A stretch of DNA of 64,000 nucleotides from Synechococcus elongatus PCC 11801 (GCF_003846445.2 NZ_CP030139.2:620001-684000), one strand, 5' to 3'. Shown: positions 28,871 through 41,139, counted from the first letter of the stretch. A program made the numbers and translations. Notes: generated by a model from the sequence alone, not told the origin.

Positions 28871-28881
28871 TCCTTAAGCAA
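28863..28881. promoter_or_regulatory. Inverted repeat over the tatD stop, upstream of rpoB
   Basis: TTGCTTAA (28863-28870) and TTAAGCAA (28874-28881) form a perfect 8-bp stem with a 3-base loop. It lies about 25 bases upstream of a possible -10 element for rpoB. It could be an operator or a weak terminator; the role is not shown by sequence. Confidence 0.4.
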
Positions 28882-28905
28882 TCAGCAAGGGTTGTCAAAG
28901 ACCGT

Positions 28906-28911
28906 TACAAT
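28906..28911 (+). promoter_or_regulatory. Possible -10 element (TACAAT) for rpoB
   Basis: TACAAT 41 bases before the rpoB ATG. No good -35 box at standard spacing, so the assignment is weak. Confidence 0.35.
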
Positions 28912-28951
28912 TGTAGATTCGCGCTTCGGCGCTAAACGACCGAGGAGACGC

Positions 28952-31900
28952 ATGGCTGAGCAAACGCAACTCGCTCCCGCTGCCTTCCATTTACCTGATC
29001 TTGTTGCCATTCAACGGAATAGCTTCCGTTGGTTCCTAGAAGAAGGACTAATTGAAGAGCTAGAAAGCTTTTCACCGATCACAGATTACACCGGTAAGCT
29101 TGAGCTGCACTTCCTCGGTAAGCAGTATAAGCTCAAGCGCCCGAAGTACGACGTTGATGAAGCAAAACGGCGCGATGGCACCTACTCGGTGCAGATGTAT
29201 GTACCGACGCGCCTGATCAACAAAGAGACGGGCGAAATTAAGGAGCAGGAAGTCTTTATTGGCGATCTGCCTCTGATGACCGACCGCGGCACCTTCATCA
29301 TCAACGGTGCTGAGCGGGTGATCGTCAACCAAATCGTCCGTAGCCCTGGGGTTTACTACAAATCAGAGCGCGATAAAAACGGTCGTCTCACCCACAATGC
29401 CAGCCTGATCCCCAACCGTGGGGCATGGCTGAAGTTTGAAACCGATAAAAACGGGCTGGTTTGGGTTCGGATTGACAAGACCCGCAAACTCTCGGCTCAG
29501 GTGTTGCTGAAAGCCCTCGGCCTCAGCGACAACGAGATCTACGACAAGCTGCGTCACCCCGAGTACTACCAAAAAACGGTTGAGAAGGAAGGCCAGTTTA
29601 GCGAAGACGAAGCGCTGATGGAGCTGTACCGGAAGCTGCGCCCGGGTGAGCCTCCGACCGTTTCGGGCGGTCAGCAATTGCTGGAGTCGCGCTTCTTTGA
29701 CCCCAAACGCTACGACTTGGGTCGCGTGGGTCGCTACAAGCTCAACAAGAAGCTCGGTCTCAACGTTGCTGATACGGTTCGGACGCTGACTTCCGAAGAT
29801 ATCCTGGCGGCGATCGACTACCTGATTAACCTCGAGCTGGATTTAGGCGGCTGTGAGGTGGATGACATTGACCACCTCGGCAACCGTCGCGTGCGATCGG
29901 TTGGAGAACTGCTGCAAAACCAAGTGCGGGTTGGTCTGAATCGCTTGGAGCGGATCATTCGGGAACGGATGACGGTGTCGGATTCCGACAGCCTCTCGCC
30001 GGCCTCGTTGGTCAACCCCAAACCGCTGGTGGCTGCGATCAAAGAGTTCTTTGGTTCCTCACAACTCTCGCAGTTCATGGACCAAACCAACCCCTTGGCG
30101 GAGTTGACCCACAAACGGCGTCTGAGTGCCCTCGGTCCCGGTGGCTTGACACGGGAGCGGGCTGGCTTTGCGGTGCGGGACATTCACCCCAGTCACTACG
30201 GCCGGATTTGCCCGATTGAAACGCCGGAAGGCCCGAACGCGGGTCTGATTGGTTCCTTGGCGACCCACGCCCGTGTCAACGACTACGGCTTTATTGAAAC
30301 GCCGTTCTGGCGCGTCGAAGAAGGACGGGTGCGCAAGGACTTGGCGCCGGTCTACATGACTGCTGACCAAGAAGATGACCTGCGGGTGGCTCCGGGAGAC
30401 GTGGCCACGGATGATGCAGGCTACATCCTGGGAACCACAATTCCGGTGCGTTATCGCCAGGACTTCACCACCACGACATCGGAGCGGGTGGACTACGTTG
30501 CGCTGTCGCCGGTGCAAATCATCTCGGTTGCAACGTCACTGATTCCTTTCTTGGAACACGATGACGCCAACCGTGCCCTAATGGGCTCGAACATGCAACG
30601 GCAGGCGGTGCCGCTGTTGCGGCCAGAGCGGCCTTTGGTCGGGACAGGTCTGGAGCCCCAAGCGGCCCGTGACTCAGGGATGGTGATCACCAGCCCGGTC
30701 GACGGCACGATCTCCTACGTCGATGCCACTCACATTGAAGTGACGGCTGACACGGGTGAGAAGTATGGCTACTCCCTACAGAAGTACCAGCGCTCGAACC
30801 AAGACACCTGTCTGAACCAGCGCCCGATCGTGTTTGAAGGCGATCGCGTTCAACGGGGTCAGGTGATTGCTGACGGTTCTGCCACTGAAAAAGGTGAGCT
30901 GGCCCTGGGGCAAAACATCCTCGTCGCCTACATGCCTTGGGAAGGCTACAACTACGAGGACGCGATTCTGATCAGCGAGCGGCTGGTCTATGACGACGTC
31001 TATACCTCGATCCACATCGAAAAATTCGAGATTGAGGCTCGTCAGACCAAGTTAGGCCCTGAGGAGATTACCCGCGAAATTCCCAACGTTGGCGAAGATG
31101 CCCTGCGTCAACTCGACGAAAACGGGATCATCCGCGTCGGCGCTTGGGTTGAGTCCGGCGACATCTTGGTCGGCAAGGTAACCCCCAAAGGCGAATCGGA
31201 TCAGCCGCCGGAAGAGAAACTGTTGCGGGCAATCTTTGGTGAGAAAGCGCGGGATGTCCGCGACAACTCGCTGCGAGTCCCCAACGGTGAGAAAGGCCGC
31301 GTCGTTGATGTGCGTCTCTTTACCCGCGAGCAGGGTGATGAGTTACCACCGGGCGCCAATATGGTCGTCCGGGTCTATGTGGCTCAAAAACGCAAGATCC
31401 AAGTCGGCGACAAGATGGCCGGCCGCCACGGGAACAAGGGGATCATCTCGCGGATTCTGCCCTGCGAGGATATGCCCTACCTGCCGGATGGCACCCCGCT
31501 GGACATCGTTCTCAATCCCCTGGGTGTGCCCTCGCGGATGAACGTCGGCCAGGTGTTCGAGTGCATGCTCGGCTGGGCAGGTCAGCTACTCGATGCCCGC
31601 TTCAAAGTCACTCCCTTTGACGAGATGTATGGGGCAGAAGCCTCGCGCTTGACGGTCAACGCCAAGCTGTCTGAGGCTCGGGAGCAAACACGACAGCCGT
31701 GGGTCTTCAGCGATGATGAACCCGGCAAGATCCAGGTTTATGACGGTCGAACTGGTGAGCCCTTCGATCGCCCGGTGACGGTGGGTCGAGCTTACATGCT
31801 CAAACTGGTGCACTTGGTCGACGACAAGATCCACGCCCGTTCAACGGGTCCCTACTCCTTGGTTACCCAGCAGCCCCTTGGTGGTAAAGCCCAACAAGGT

Positions 31901-32254
31901 GGTCAACGCTTCGGGGAGATGGAAGTGTGGGCCTTGGAAGCCTATGGCGCAGCCTACATCCTGCAAGAGTTGTTGACGGTCAAGTCAGACGATATGCAAG
32001 GGCGGAATGAAGCCCTCAATGCGATCGTGAAGGGCAAAGCGATTCCACGCCCGGGTACGCCAGAGTCCTTCAAGGTGTTGATGCGAGAGTTGCAATCGCT
32101 CTGCCTCGACATTGCGGTCTATAAGACCTCGACCGAGGACTATGAAGAAGACAAAGAAGTGGATCTGATGGCCGATGTCAATCAACGTCGGACTCCCTCG
32201 CGCCCGACCTACGAGTCAATGTCGGTTGGTGACATTGATGATGATGACGACTAA
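28952..32254 (+). CDS. rpoB: RNA polymerase beta subunit
   Basis: 1100 residues from the ATG at 28952, which has a GAGGAG ribosome-binding sequence starting 11 bases upstream. An in-frame TTG 60 bases earlier is rejected. The subunit forms one side of the catalytic cleft and binds rifampicin in Gram-negative enzymes. The Rif-region segment [20 protein letters not shown] and the C-terminal [15 protein letters not shown] are intact, with length as expected for cyanobacteria. First gene of rpoB-rpoC1-rpoC2. Confidence 0.98.
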   Translation: MAEQTQLAPAAFHLPDLVAIQRNSFRWFLEEGLIEELESFSPITDYTGKLELHFLGKQYKLKRPKYDVDEAKRRDGTYSVQMYVPTRLINKETGEIKEQEVFIGDLPLMTDRGTFIINGAERVIVNQIVRSPGVYYKSERDKNGRLTHNASLIPNRGAWLKFETDKNGLVWVRIDKTRKLSAQVLLKALGLSDNEIYDKLRHPEYYQKTVEKEGQFSEDEALMELYRKLRPGEPPTVSGGQQLLESRFFDPKRYDLGRVGRYKLNKKLGLNVADTVRTLTSEDILAAIDYLINLELDLGGCEVDDIDHLGNRRVRSVGELLQNQVRVGLNRLERIIRERMTVSDSDSLSPASLVNPKPLVAAIKEFFGSSQLSQFMDQTNPLAELTHKRRLSALGPGGLTRERAGFAVRDIHPSHYGRICPIETPEGPNAGLIGSLATHARVNDYGFIETPFWRVEEGRVRKDLAPVYMTADQEDDLRVAPGDVATDDAGYILGTTIPVRYRQDFTTTTSERVDYVALSPVQIISVATSLIPFLEHDDANRALMGSNMQRQAVPLLRPERPLVGTGLEPQAARDSGMVITSPVDGTISYVDATHIEVTADTGEKYGYSLQKYQRSNQDTCLNQRPIVFEGDRVQRGQVIADGSATEKGELALGQNILVAYMPWEGYNYEDAILISERLVYDDVYTSIHIEKFEIEARQTKLGPEEITREIPNVGEDALRQLDENGIIRVGAWVESGDILVGKVTPKGESDQPPEEKLLRAIFGEKARDVRDNSLRVPNGEKGRVVDVRLFTREQGDELPPGANMVVRVYVAQKRKIQVGDKMAGRHGNKGIISRILPCEDMPYLPDGTPLDIVLNPLGVPSRMNVGQVFECMLGWAGQLLDARFKVTPFDEMYGAEASRLTVNAKLSEAREQTRQPWVFSDDEPGKIQVYDGRTGEPFDRPVTVGRAYMLKLVHLVDDKIHARSTGPYSLVTQQPLGGKAQQGGQRFGEMEVWALEAYGAAYILQELLTVKSDDMQGRNEALNAIVKGKAIPRPGTPESFKVLMRELQSLCLDIAVYKTSTEDYEEDKEVDLMADVNQRRTPSRPTYESMSVGDIDDDDD

Positions 32255-32267
32255 GTCGTGAGCGATC

Positions 32268-32322
32268 GGGGATGGTCTTGAAGTCGGGGCCATCCCCTTG
32301 CTAGCGGCGATCGGTCGCTAGC
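32268..32322 (+). other. Two hairpins between rpoB and rpoC1
   Basis: GGGGATGG/CCATCCCC (32268-32275 with 32290-32297) and GCTAGCG/CGCTAGC (32300-32306 with 32316-32322) fill the 117-base intercistronic space. Neither is followed by a T-run, so RNA processing or mRNA stability elements are more likely than terminators. Confidence 0.65.
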
Positions 32323-32371
32323 CAAGATTGAGCCAAAGCAGTCTGCCAGTAATTTCGCGAAGAGGGTCAAG

Positions 32372-34246
32372 ATGGCGAAGCAGGAACAGCGGTTTGACTA
32401 CGTCAAGATCGCACTTGCCTCACCGGAGCGCATCCGGCAGTGGGGCGAGCGCACGCTGCCCAACGGTCAGGTAGTCGGTGAAGTGACCAAGCCGGAAACC
32501 ATCAACTACCGGACGCTGAAGCCGGAGATGGACGGGCTGTTTTGCGAAAGAATCTTTGGTCCAGCCAAGGATTGGGAATGTCACTGCGGTAAGTACAAAC
32601 GGGTTCGGCACCGTGGCATTGTCTGTGAACGCTGCGGGGTAGAAGTCACGGAGTCGCGGGTGCGCCGACACCGGATGGGCTTTATCAAACTGGCTGCTCC
32701 GGTCGCCCACGTTTGGTACCTGAAAGGCATTCCCAGTTACATTGCCATTCTGCTCGATATGCCTCTGCGGGATGTGGAGCAGATTGTCTACTTCAACTCC
32801 TACGTTGTTCTCGAACCTGGTAATCACAGCGAGTTGCAATACAAGCAACTGCTGAATGAAGACCAGTGGATGGAGATTGAGGATCAAATCTACGCTGAGG
32901 ACTCTCAACTCGAAGGAATTGAGGTCGGCATCGGTGCAGAAGCCCTACAACGCCTGCTGCAAGATTTGAACCTCAACGAGGAGTCAGAGAAGCTCCGGCA
33001 GGAAATTGCGGAGTCGAAGGGTCAAAAACGCGCCAAGCTGATCAAGCGCCTACGGGTGATTGACAACTTCATCGGCACGGAATCTCGGCCGGAATGGATG
33101 GTGCTCAATGTCATCCCGGTTATTCCGCCGGACTTGCGCCCAATGGTGCAACTCGATGGTGGCCGTTTTGCGACGAGTGACCTCAACGACCTCTATCGCC
33201 GGGTGATCAACCGCAACAACCGGTTGGCTCGTCTGCAGGAAATTCTGGCTCCTGAAATCATCGTCCGCAATGAAAAGCGGATGCTGCAGGAAGCTGTCGA
33301 CGCTCTGATCGATAACGGGCGACGTGGCCGTACCGTGGTGGGTGCGAACAATCGTCCGCTTAAATCCCTCTCCGACATCATCGAAGGGAAACAGGGTCGC
33401 TTCCGGCAAAACCTTCTCGGTAAACGGGTTGACTACTCTGGTCGTTCTGTAATCGTCGTCGGCCCCAACCTGAAGATTCACCAGTGTGGTCTGCCGCGGG
33501 AGATGGCGATCGAGCTGTTCCAGCCGTTTGTGATCCATCGCCTGATCAAAAACCACAGCATTAACAACATCAAACAGGCCAAGAAACTAATTCAGAAAAA
33601 CGATCCCTTGGTCTGGGATGTGTTGGAGGAGGTGATCGAAGGACACCCCGTGATGCTCAACCGGGCACCGACGCTGCACCGTCTGGGTATCCAAGCCTTT
33701 GAGCCGATCTTGGTAGAGGGTCGTGCGATTCAGCTGCATCCCCTCGTCTGCCCTGCGTTTAACGCTGACTTCGACGGCGACCAAATGGCGGTTCACGTGC
33801 CGCTGTCGATCGAAGCGCAGGCCGAAGCACGCATGCTGATGCTGGCTTCTGGCAACATCCTGTCGCCAGCAACGGGGCAGCCGATCGTCACGCCCTCGCA
33901 GGATATGGTCTTGGGCTGCTACTACCTGACAGCCGAGAATCCCAATGCCCAGAAGGGAGCCGGTCGCTACTTTGCCAATCTTGAAGATGCGATTCGAGCC
34001 TTTGAACAGGGCACAGTCGATCTCCATGCCTGGGTCTGGGTCCGCTTCGACGGTGAAGTGGACAGTGACGGCGAAAGCGATGAACCCGAGTCAGTGGTCA
34101 CGGCGGATGATGGCACCGTCACGAGAACTTACCGCTATCGACGCGTTCGCGAGACTGCTGACGGACAGCGTCTATCGCAGTACGTGAAAACCACGCCAGG
34201 TCGCATTCTGTTCAACAACACGGTCCAGACCGCATTGGTTCACTAG
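32372..34246 (+). CDS. rpoC1: RNA polymerase gamma subunit (N-terminal part of beta-prime)
   Basis: 624 residues from an ATG preceded by AGAGGG. In cyanobacteria and plastids beta-prime is split, and RpoC1 carries the active site. The catalytic [12 protein letters not shown] has its Mg-binding Asp at 466, 468 and 470. The N-terminal zinc cluster uses Cys70, 72, 85 and 88 (CHCGKYKR and CERCG). Length matches cyanobacterial RpoC1. Assembles with RpoC2, RpoB, alpha and omega. Confidence 0.98.
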   Translation: MAKQEQRFDYVKIALASPERIRQWGERTLPNGQVVGEVTKPETINYRTLKPEMDGLFCERIFGPAKDWECHCGKYKRVRHRGIVCERCGVEVTESRVRRHRMGFIKLAAPVAHVWYLKGIPSYIAILLDMPLRDVEQIVYFNSYVVLEPGNHSELQYKQLLNEDQWMEIEDQIYAEDSQLEGIEVGIGAEALQRLLQDLNLNEESEKLRQEIAESKGQKRAKLIKRLRVIDNFIGTESRPEWMVLNVIPVIPPDLRPMVQLDGGRFATSDLNDLYRRVINRNNRLARLQEILAPEIIVRNEKRMLQEAVDALIDNGRRGRTVVGANNRPLKSLSDIIEGKQGRFRQNLLGKRVDYSGRSVIVVGPNLKIHQCGLPREMAIELFQPFVIHRLIKNHSINNIKQAKKLIQKNDPLVWDVLEEVIEGHPVMLNRAPTLHRLGIQAFEPILVEGRAIQLHPLVCPAFNADFDGDQMAVHVPLSIEAQAEARMLMLASGNILSPATGQPIVTPSQDMVLGCYYLTAENPNAQKGAGRYFANLEDAIRAFEQGTVDLHAWVWVRFDGEVDSDGESDEPESVVTADDGTVTRTYRYRRVRETADGQRLSQYVKTTPGRILFNNTVQTALVH

Positions 34247-34253
34247 TGTCTAA

Positions 34254-34273
34254 GAGGCCTGCCGACAGGCCTC
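34254..34273 (+). other. Hairpin between rpoC1 and rpoC2
   Basis: Perfect 8-bp stem GAGGCCTG/CAGGCCTC with a CCGA loop, 8 bases after the rpoC1 stop. It has no T-run and is probably a processing or stability element. Confidence 0.7.
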
Positions 34274-34316
34274 ACCCGTTTCAAGTTGTCTTGTCCCCGA
34301 GCATTACGCAAGAACC

Positions 34317-37300
34317 ATGGCAGAAGCGAAAAGCACGCCGATTTTCCGCAACCGGGTCATCGATAAGAAACAGCTGAAAAAGCTAATCGGCTGGACCTTT
34401 GCTCACTACGGGACCGCCAAGACGGCTGTGGTTGCCGATGACCTCAAGGCTTTGGGATTCCGCTACGCCACCCGCGCCGGTGTCTCGATTAGTATTGATG
34501 ACCTCAAGGTGCCAGGCTCGAAAGCCGAGCTGTTGGAATCTGCAGAGCAGCGCATTCAAGAGACCGAAGATCGCTACACCCGCGGTGAAATTACCGAGGT
34601 GGAACGCTTCCAGAAAGTAATCGACACTTGGGCGATTACTAACGATGAGCTGACCGAACGTGTTGTTAAAAACTTCCGCGAATCCGATCCGCTCAACTCC
34701 GTCTACATGATGGCGTTCTCGGGCGCCCGGGGGAACATTTCCCAGGTGCGGCAGTTGGTGGGGATGCGGGGTTTGATGGCGAACCCCCAAGGCGAGATCA
34801 TTGACTTGCCGATCAAAACTAACTTCCGTGAGGGATTGACCGTTACGGAGTACATCATCTCCTCCTACGGTGCCCGGAAAGGTCTGGTGGATACGGCGCT
34901 ACGGACGGCTGACTCGGGCTACTTGACCCGCCGCTTGGTTGACGTCTCGCAGGACGTGATCATTCACGAGGAAGACTGCGGAACCAGTCGTGGTTTGCTC
35001 GTGGAAGCAATGACCGATGGCGATCGCATCTTGATTCCGATCGCTCAGCGTCTGCATGGTCGTGTGGCTGCGGAGTCCGTGGTGAATCCGACGACGGGTG
35101 AAGTACTTGCCGAAGCTGGTCAGGACATCGATGAAGGGCTAGCCAATCGCATTGAAAAGGCCGGAATTAAAAAGGTCAAAGTGCGATCGCCTCTGACCTG
35201 TGAAGCAGCGCGATCGGTTTGCCGGAAGTGCTACGGCTGGAGCCTTGCCCACGCCCAAATGGTGGACATGGGCGAAGCGGTTGGGATTATTGCGGCTCAG
35301 TCAATTGGTGAGCCCGGTACCCAGCTGACCATGCGGACTTTCCACACGGGTGGGGTGTTCACCGGTGAGACGGCGCGTTTGTTACGGGCACCCTCTGCAG
35401 GCACGATCAAGCTCGGCAAAAAAGCTCGGACTCGTCCCTATCGGACGCGGCACGGCGAAGAAGCCCTGCTTGCTGAGGCCAACTTTGACCTCGTCCTAGA
35501 AGGCAAAGGCCGTAAGGAGACTTTTGCGATTCTGCAAGGCTCAACGCTGTTTGTGAACGATGGCGATAAAGTCACAGCAGAGACGATCTTGGCGGAAGTA
35601 CCGGTCAGCGGTCGAACCAAACGGACCGTGGAGAAAGCCACCAAGGACGTGGCAACAGATTTGGCTGGTGAAATTCGCTTCCAAGACATTGTTCCGGAGG
35701 AGAAAACCGATCGCCAAGGCAACACCACCCGAATTGCCCAGCGCGGCGGCCTGCTCTGGGTCTTGGCAGGGGATGTCTACAACCTACTGCCTGGGGCAGA
35801 ACCGACCGTCAAGAACGGCGATCGCGTCGATGTTGGTGACGTTCTCGCGGAGACCAAGCTAGTCACCGAGCGTGGTGGCACCGTACGGATGGGTGAGGAC
35901 AACAGCACCAGCACCCACCGAGAAGTCGAAATCATCACCGCATCGGTGGTGTTGGATACTGCCACAGTCAAAGCTGAAGCTAGCCAAGGACGTGAACACT
36001 ATGTGATCGAAACCAAGGCTGGACAGCGATTTAACCTGTTGGCTGCTCCGGGCACGAAAGTGACTACCGGCCATGTCGTGGCGGAGTTAATTGACAGCCG
36101 CTATCGGACGCAAACCGGTGGCATCCTCAAGTACTCCGGCGTGGAGATCTCCAAAAAAGGTCGGGCCAAGGCCAAGCAGGGCTACGAAGTCACCAAAGGT
36201 GGCACCCTGCTCTGGATTCCGGAAGAGACCCACGAAGTCAATAAAGATATTTCGCTGCTGAACGTTGAGGACGGTCAGCTAGTCGAAGCCGGGACCGAAG
36301 TCGTCAAGGACATCTTCTGTCAGACGACAGGGATCGTCTCAGTGACCCAAAACAACGACATCTTGCGGGAAATTGTGATCAAGCCCGGGGATGTTCATGT
36401 GCTGGATGACCCGGACACCGCGGCGAAGTACGACGAAGGTCGCTTGGTCAATGCGGGTGAGGAGGTATTTCCGGGCTTAACTGCGGAGCAGTTGGTCTGG
36501 GCCGAGGCCGTCGATGGAACTGATGGCCCCTTGCTCCTCCTGCGACCCGTGCAAGAGCTGGTGATTCCCGATGAACCGCCGGTGCCTAGCCAAGACTCGT
36601 CCCAAGAGTCGAACAGTCGCTCAATTCGCTTACGCGCGGTTCAGCGTCTGCAGTTCCAAGATGGTGAGCGGATTAAGTCAGTCGAAGGTGTTGACCTTCT
36701 GCGAACTCAGTTGGTGCTGGAATCTGAAGAGGGATCTTCGCAACTCTCAGCAGACATTGAGCTGCTGCCAGATAACAAAGATCCGGAAACCCTGCGGCTG
36801 CAACTGGTGATTATTGAGCCGGTTGTGATCCGTCGCGATGTCGCTTCTGACACGACCCATGGCAGCACCCATACGGAGCTACGGGTCAAAGATGGTCAGA
36901 AGGTGAAGCCGGGTGCTGTCATTGCCTGCACCCAAATTCAGTGCAAGGAATCCGGGATTGTCCGAGGCATCCAAGAAGGTAGCGAAGCAGTTCGTCGCCT
37001 CTTGGTTGAGCGGGAGCGGGATTGCATCACACTCGATCTCGATGTTAGTGCTGCTACGCAGCTGCAGCCGGGCTCTTTGATTGTGGCTGGCACCCAGCTA
37101 GCAGATGGCATCATTGCCCCTGAATCAGGTGAGGTGCGCTCGATCGCTCCGGGTCAACTGCAACTGCGGATTGCGCGTCCTTACCGTGTCTCGCAGGGTG
37201 CCGTGCTCCACGTCGAAGACAAGGGTTTGGTGCAACGGGGCGATAACTTGGTGCTGCTTGTGTTTGAGCGGGCCAAAACCGGTGACATCATCCAAGGTCT

Positions 37301-38273
37301 ACCGCGGATTGAGGAGTTGCTGGAAGCTCGGAAGCCGAAGGAAGCCTGCATTCTGGCCCGCCGTCCGGGTGTTGCCCACATCAACTACAGCGATGACGAC
37401 GCGATCGACATCCAAGTCATTGAGGCAGATGGAACCCAAGCCGATTATCCGGTTGGCCCCGGTCAGCCACTGATCATCAGTGATGGGGAAACCGTGGATG
37501 CAGGTCAAGCCCTGACTGATGGTCCTGCAAATCCCCATGATTTGCTGGAAATCTACTACGACTATTTCCGCGAGCAGTTTGGTAACGATTACGAAGCTGC
37601 TCTCGAGAGTCTGCGTCGGGTGCAAGCGCTGCTGGTGAACGAAGTGCAGTCGGTTTATCAATCGCAAGGGATTGATATTTCGGACAAACACATTGAAGTC
37701 ATCGTGCGGCAGATGACCTCTAAAGTGCGGATCGACGATGGCGGCGACACCATCATGCTGCCGGGCGAGCTGCACGAGCTGCGCGAGGTCTACAACTCCA
37801 ACAACACCATGGCCCTGACGGGTATGGCTCCGGCTCAGTTCACACCGGTTCTGTTGGGGATCACCAAAGCCTCGCTCAACACCAACAGCTTCATTTCGGC
37901 GGCTAGTTTCCAAGAGACCACACGGGTACTTACGGAAGCGGCGATCGAAGGCAAGTCCGACTGGCTGCGCGGTCTCAAAGAGAACGTGATCATCGGGCGT
38001 CTAATTCCGGCTGGCACGGGCTTCAAAGCCTACGAAGAGTCGCTACTGACCGATGTGGACAGTGGCTACGACGATCGCGTCTACGATGACGACCTAGCCG
38101 ACGTGGTGATCGATGATCGGGCTGCTCGCAGCTACACCCTAAACGAAGGCCGCGACTTTAGTCGCTCCATGACCTTTGCAGAAGGGGAGTCGATGATTCT
38201 CGACGACGGTGATGAGCTGATTGATGACAGCAGTGCCAGCCGTCGCAACTTTGTGGATGTTGACGAAGACTAG
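34317..38273 (+). CDS. rpoC2: RNA polymerase beta-prime subunit (C-terminal part)
   Basis: 1318 residues. It contains the second zinc cluster (Cys221, 295, 302, 305), the bridge helix/trigger loop region [20 protein letters not shown] near residues 320-345, and the conserved C-terminal segment with [15 protein letters not shown]. Between the two halves of the trigger loop lies a very large insertion (about 600 residues) rich in beta-sandwich-hybrid repeats. This is the cyanobacterial SI3 insertion, which is known to contact sigma and affect initiation and pausing. The acidic C-terminal tail is typical. The gene ends in a strong terminator. Confidence 0.98.
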   Translation: MAEAKSTPIFRNRVIDKKQLKKLIGWTFAHYGTAKTAVVADDLKALGFRYATRAGVSISIDDLKVPGSKAELLESAEQRIQETEDRYTRGEITEVERFQKVIDTWAITNDELTERVVKNFRESDPLNSVYMMAFSGARGNISQVRQLVGMRGLMANPQGEIIDLPIKTNFREGLTVTEYIISSYGARKGLVDTALRTADSGYLTRRLVDVSQDVIIHEEDCGTSRGLLVEAMTDGDRILIPIAQRLHGRVAAESVVNPTTGEVLAEAGQDIDEGLANRIEKAGIKKVKVRSPLTCEAARSVCRKCYGWSLAHAQMVDMGEAVGIIAAQSIGEPGTQLTMRTFHTGGVFTGETARLLRAPSAGTIKLGKKARTRPYRTRHGEEALLAEANFDLVLEGKGRKETFAILQGSTLFVNDGDKVTAETILAEVPVSGRTKRTVEKATKDVATDLAGEIRFQDIVPEEKTDRQGNTTRIAQRGGLLWVLAGDVYNLLPGAEPTVKNGDRVDVGDVLAETKLVTERGGTVRMGEDNSTSTHREVEIITASVVLDTATVKAEASQGREHYVIETKAGQRFNLLAAPGTKVTTGHVVAELIDSRYRTQTGGILKYSGVEISKKGRAKAKQGYEVTKGGTLLWIPEETHEVNKDISLLNVEDGQLVEAGTEVVKDIFCQTTGIVSVTQNNDILREIVIKPGDVHVLDDPDTAAKYDEGRLVNAGEEVFPGLTAEQLVWAEAVDGTDGPLLLLRPVQELVIPDEPPVPSQDSSQESNSRSIRLRAVQRLQFQDGERIKSVEGVDLLRTQLVLESEEGSSQLSADIELLPDNKDPETLRLQLVIIEPVVIRRDVASDTTHGSTHTELRVKDGQKVKPGAVIACTQIQCKESGIVRGIQEGSEAVRRLLVERERDCITLDLDVSAATQLQPGSLIVAGTQLADGIIAPESGEVRSIAPGQLQLRIARPYRVSQGAVLHVEDKGLVQRGDNLVLLVFERAKTGDIIQGLPRIEELLEARKPKEACILARRPGVAHINYSDDDAIDIQVIEADGTQADYPVGPGQPLIISDGETVDAGQALTDGPANPHDLLEIYYDYFREQFGNDYEAALESLRRVQALLVNEVQSVYQSQGIDISDKHIEVIVRQMTSKVRIDDGGDTIMLPGELHELREVYNSNNTMALTGMAPAQFTPVLLGITKASLNTNSFISAASFQETTRVLTEAAIEGKSDWLRGLKENVIIGRLIPAGTGFKAYEESLLTDVDSGYDDRVYDDDLADVVIDDRAARSYTLNEGRDFSRSMTFAEGESMILDDGDELIDDSSASRRNFVDVDED

Positions 38274-38300
38274 TCACCATCGCGCAACTTGAAGTGACAA

Positions 38301-38327
38301 GAGGGGGCGATCGCCTCCTCTTTTTTT
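38301..38327 (+). terminator. Rho-independent terminator of the rpo operon
   Basis: Stem of GAGG and GGCGATCGCC folding on itself with CCTC (38301-38320), followed by seven T. The HIP1 octamer is the core of the stem. Confidence 0.9.
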
Positions 38328-38466
38328 GAATCAGTTGACAACTTGGGCGATCGATATCCCAAAGGGATCCAATCGCCAGTAAAATAGTTAGAAAAATACA
38401 CAACTCAAGCTTTCGTTGCTCTTTTAGCCCTGCTCAGCTTGAGGGTTCCTACGCTCGCGGAATTCT

Positions 38467-40260
38467 ATGTCGCTCCCCATTCGCAACGTTGCGATCATTG
38501 CCCACGTTGACCACGGCAAAACAACCTTGGTTGACGCTCTGCTCAAACAATCTGGCATTTTCCGTGAGGGCGAAGACGTTCCGGATTGCGTCATGGACTC
38601 CAACGATCTGGAGCGGGAACGGGGCATCACCATTCTTTCCAAAAATACAGCTGTCAAATACAAAGACACACTAATCAATATTGTCGATACGCCCGGTCAC
38701 GCGGACTTCGGGGGTGAAGTCGAGCGTGTTTTGGGCATGGTGGATGGCTGCATCCTGATTGTGGATGCTAACGAAGGTCCCATGCCCCAGACCCGATTTG
38801 TGCTGAAAAAAGCACTCGAAAAAGGGCTGCGACCGATTGTCGTCGTCAACAAAATCGATCGCCCTCGTGCTGAGCCGATGGTTGCTGTCGATAAGGTTCT
38901 GGATCTCTTCATCGAACTGGGTGCTGACGACGATCAGTGCGAGTTCCCCTACCTCTTTGCTTCCGGTCTGAGCGGTTTTGCGAAAGAGTCTTTGGAAGAT
39001 GAAAACAAGGACATGCAGCCGCTGTTCGATGCGATTTTGCGCCATGTTCCACCGCCAATCGGTGACGTCAGCAAGCCGCTGCAACTGCAGGTGACGACCC
39101 TCGACTATTCAGACTTCTTGGGTCGGATTGTGATCGGCAAGATCCACAACGGCACGATCAACATGGGTCAGCCGACCGCTTTGCTCAAGGAAGATGGCAG
39201 CGTGGTGCGGGGCAAAGTGACCAAGCTTCTGGGCTTTGAGGGTCTGAAGCGGATTGAAATTGAGCAAGCCACCGCTGGCATGATTGTGGCCGTGGCAGGC
39301 TTTGCCGATGCCAACATTGGTGAAACCCTGGCTTGTCCGAACGAACCTTTGGCGCTGCCGCTAATCAAGGTTGACGAGCCGACCTTGCAGATGACCTTCT
39401 GCGTCAACGACTCACCCTTTGCTGGCAAAGAAGGTAAGTTTGTCACCAGCCGCCAAGTCCGCGATCGCCTGCTGCGTGAGCTGGAAACCAACGTGGCGCT
39501 GCGGGTAGAAGAAACGGATTCTCCCGATCGCTTCATGGTCTCGGGTCGGGGTGAACTGCACCTCGGCATCTTGATCGAAACGATGCGTCGCGAAGGCTAC
39601 GAGTTCCAAGTGTCGCAGCCGCAGGTAATCTTCCGGGAAGTCAACGGTCAGCCGGGCGAACCGTTTGAAACGCTCGTGATGGACGTGCCCGACGACGCGG
39701 TCGGTAGCGTGATCGAGCGCTTGGGTACCCGTAAAGCCGAAATGCAGAACATGGAAGCCGTCGGCAATGGCCGTACGATTCTGGAGTTTGTGATTCCGGC
39801 GCGGGGTCTGATTGGCTTCCGGGGCGACTTCATCCGCCTCACCCGTGGCGAAGGGATCATGAACCACTCCTTCTTGGAGTACCGTCCCTTCTGTGGTGAC
39901 CTGGAAATGCGCCGTAATGGGGTGCTGATTGCCTTTGAAGAAGGCACGGCTACCTTCTACGCCCTCAAGAACGCTGAGGATCGCGGTGCTTTCTTCATCG
40001 AGCCGGGCACCAAGGTCTACAAAGGCATGATTGTTGGCGAGCACAACCGGCCCCAAGATCTGGAGCTGAACGTTTGTAAAACCAAAGCACTGACTAACCA
40101 CCGCTCAGCAACGGGCGATGAACTAGTACAGCTGCAAACGCCGATCCAAATGACCCTGGAACGGGCACTGGAATACATCGGTTCTGATGAGCTGTTGGAA
40201 GTGACGCCAGAGTCGATCCGTCTGCGGAAGCTACCGGCGAAGAAACTCGCTAAGCGTTAG
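38467..40260 (+). CDS. typA: Ribosome-associated GTPase TypA/BipA
   Basis: 597 residues. Translational GTPase of the EF-G superfamily that binds the 70S ribosome and supports 50S assembly and stress adaptation. G1 AHVDHGKTT, switch I with ERERGITI, G3 [15 protein letters not shown]4 NKIDRPRA and the C-terminal TypA domain ([22 protein letters not shown]) are all present; the length is standard. Followed closely by a terminator. Confidence 0.97.
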   Translation: MSLPIRNVAIIAHVDHGKTTLVDALLKQSGIFREGEDVPDCVMDSNDLERERGITILSKNTAVKYKDTLINIVDTPGHADFGGEVERVLGMVDGCILIVDANEGPMPQTRFVLKKALEKGLRPIVVVNKIDRPRAEPMVAVDKVLDLFIELGADDDQCEFPYLFASGLSGFAKESLEDENKDMQPLFDAILRHVPPPIGDVSKPLQLQVTTLDYSDFLGRIVIGKIHNGTINMGQPTALLKEDGSVVRGKVTKLLGFEGLKRIEIEQATAGMIVAVAGFADANIGETLACPNEPLALPLIKVDEPTLQMTFCVNDSPFAGKEGKFVTSRQVRDRLLRELETNVALRVEETDSPDRFMVSGRGELHLGILIETMRREGYEFQVSQPQVIFREVNGQPGEPFETLVMDVPDDAVGSVIERLGTRKAEMQNMEAVGNGRTILEFVIPARGLIGFRGDFIRLTRGEGIMNHSFLEYRPFCGDLEMRRNGVLIAFEEGTATFYALKNAEDRGAFFIEPGTKVYKGMIVGEHNRPQDLELNVCKTKALTNHRSATGDELVQLQTPIQMTLERALEYIGSDELLEVTPESIRLRKLPAKKLAKR

Positions 40261-40286
40261 GGCCTCATCCCCTCTAAATTGACTTG

Positions 40287-40331
40287 AAAGGGAGCGAGCA
40301 GCCGACTATTGTCGGAGCTAGCTCCTTTTTG
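40287..40331 (+). terminator. Terminator after typA
   Basis: Outer stem AAAGGGAGC/GCTCCTTTTT and inner stem CCGAC/GTCGG (about 40302-40314) are followed by TTTTT. It lies directly in front of the ATG of the next gene. Confidence 0.82.
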
Positions 40332-40341
40332 TTGGCAATTT

Positions 40342-41139
40342 ATGGCGGCCATTCTCGCGGCAGTTACGGCGATCGCTGCGATCGTGCTCTATTTTGTGCG
40401 CCGTCATTATCGGATCAAGCTCCAGAGCTTGCTGTTGGCACAACCTGCCAATAGCCGGCAGCTCAAGGAAATCGCGGATCATGTAGCTGGTGAGATTGGC
40501 GCGGGCAGTTTGCGTCAATACGTCAAAATGTGGGGCGCGATCGAGGTCGACCAGCCGTTGATTTCGGAATTAAAAGAAGAGCCCTGCGTCTACTACAGCT
40601 TTACAGTCAGCCGCGAATACGAAGAGCGTGTCCGCCAAGAAGACAGCGAAGGCAAGGTGACTTGGACGACGGAACGCCGCTCGGAAACAATCAGCCAGAA
40701 CCGTCGTAGTACCCCTTTTTATCTGCGGGATCAGCATGGCCGGATTCGCGTGGAACCTGAGGCTGCTTCGATTGCGACGATTCCTGTCCTAGATGAATTT
40801 CGGCCTGCAAGCTCCACAAACAGTTTGAGTTTTGGCGGCTTTTCGCTCAGTTTGTCGGTCAATGGCGGTACTGGTAAGACCCTGGGCTATCGCTACCGCG
40901 AGGAAATTTTGCCCTGCGATCGCTCGATCCTCGTCGTCGGGGCTGCCAGTGATGAAACGGGTGAATTGACGCTCGGCCCCAGTACGGAAGCGCGCCAGCA
41001 GTTTTTCATTGCTCTCAAACCTGAGAATGCCGTGTTGCAAGAGGTCAAACAGACGATTCAGTGGGTGACGGTTGGTGGGATCGCCAGTGCCGGTGTCGCA
41101 GCTATCAGTGCGATCGCAGCACTCCTCAAGTTGTTCTAA
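40342..41139 (+). CDS. GIDE/BAM-domain membrane protein (MUL1-like)
   Basis: 265 residues from ATG 40342; an in-frame TTG at 40309 lies inside the terminator stem and is unlikely. It has an N-terminal membrane anchor (AAILAAVTAIAAIVLYFV), then a soluble beta-rich domain with CVYYSFTVSREYEE and GYRYREEILPCDRSILVVG, and a C-terminal hydrophobic helix (VGGIASAGVAAISAIAALLK). This is the two-anchor topology of the GIDE/BAM domain of mitochondrial MUL1 E3 ligases, without a RING finger. Prokaryotic function is unknown. The start is only 11 bases beyond a T-run and has no evident Shine-Dalgarno, so expression may depend on readthrough. Confidence 0.75.
   Translation: MAAILAAVTAIAAIVLYFVRRHYRIKLQSLLLAQPANSRQLKEIADHVAGEIGAGSLRQYVKMWGAIEVDQPLISELKEEPCVYYSFTVSREYEERVRQEDSEGKVTWTTERRSETISQNRRSTPFYLRDQHGRIRVEPEAASIATIPVLDEFRPASSTNSLSFGGFSLSLSVNGGTGKTLGYRYREEILPCDRSILVVGAASDETGELTLGPSTEARQQFFIALKPENAVLQEVKQTIQWVTVGGIASAGVAAISAIAALLKLF

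Noticed and set aside
32268-32322. Hairpins between rpoB and rpoC1 as terminators
   Set aside because: No T-run follows, and rpoC1 has no clear promoter of its own in the spacer.
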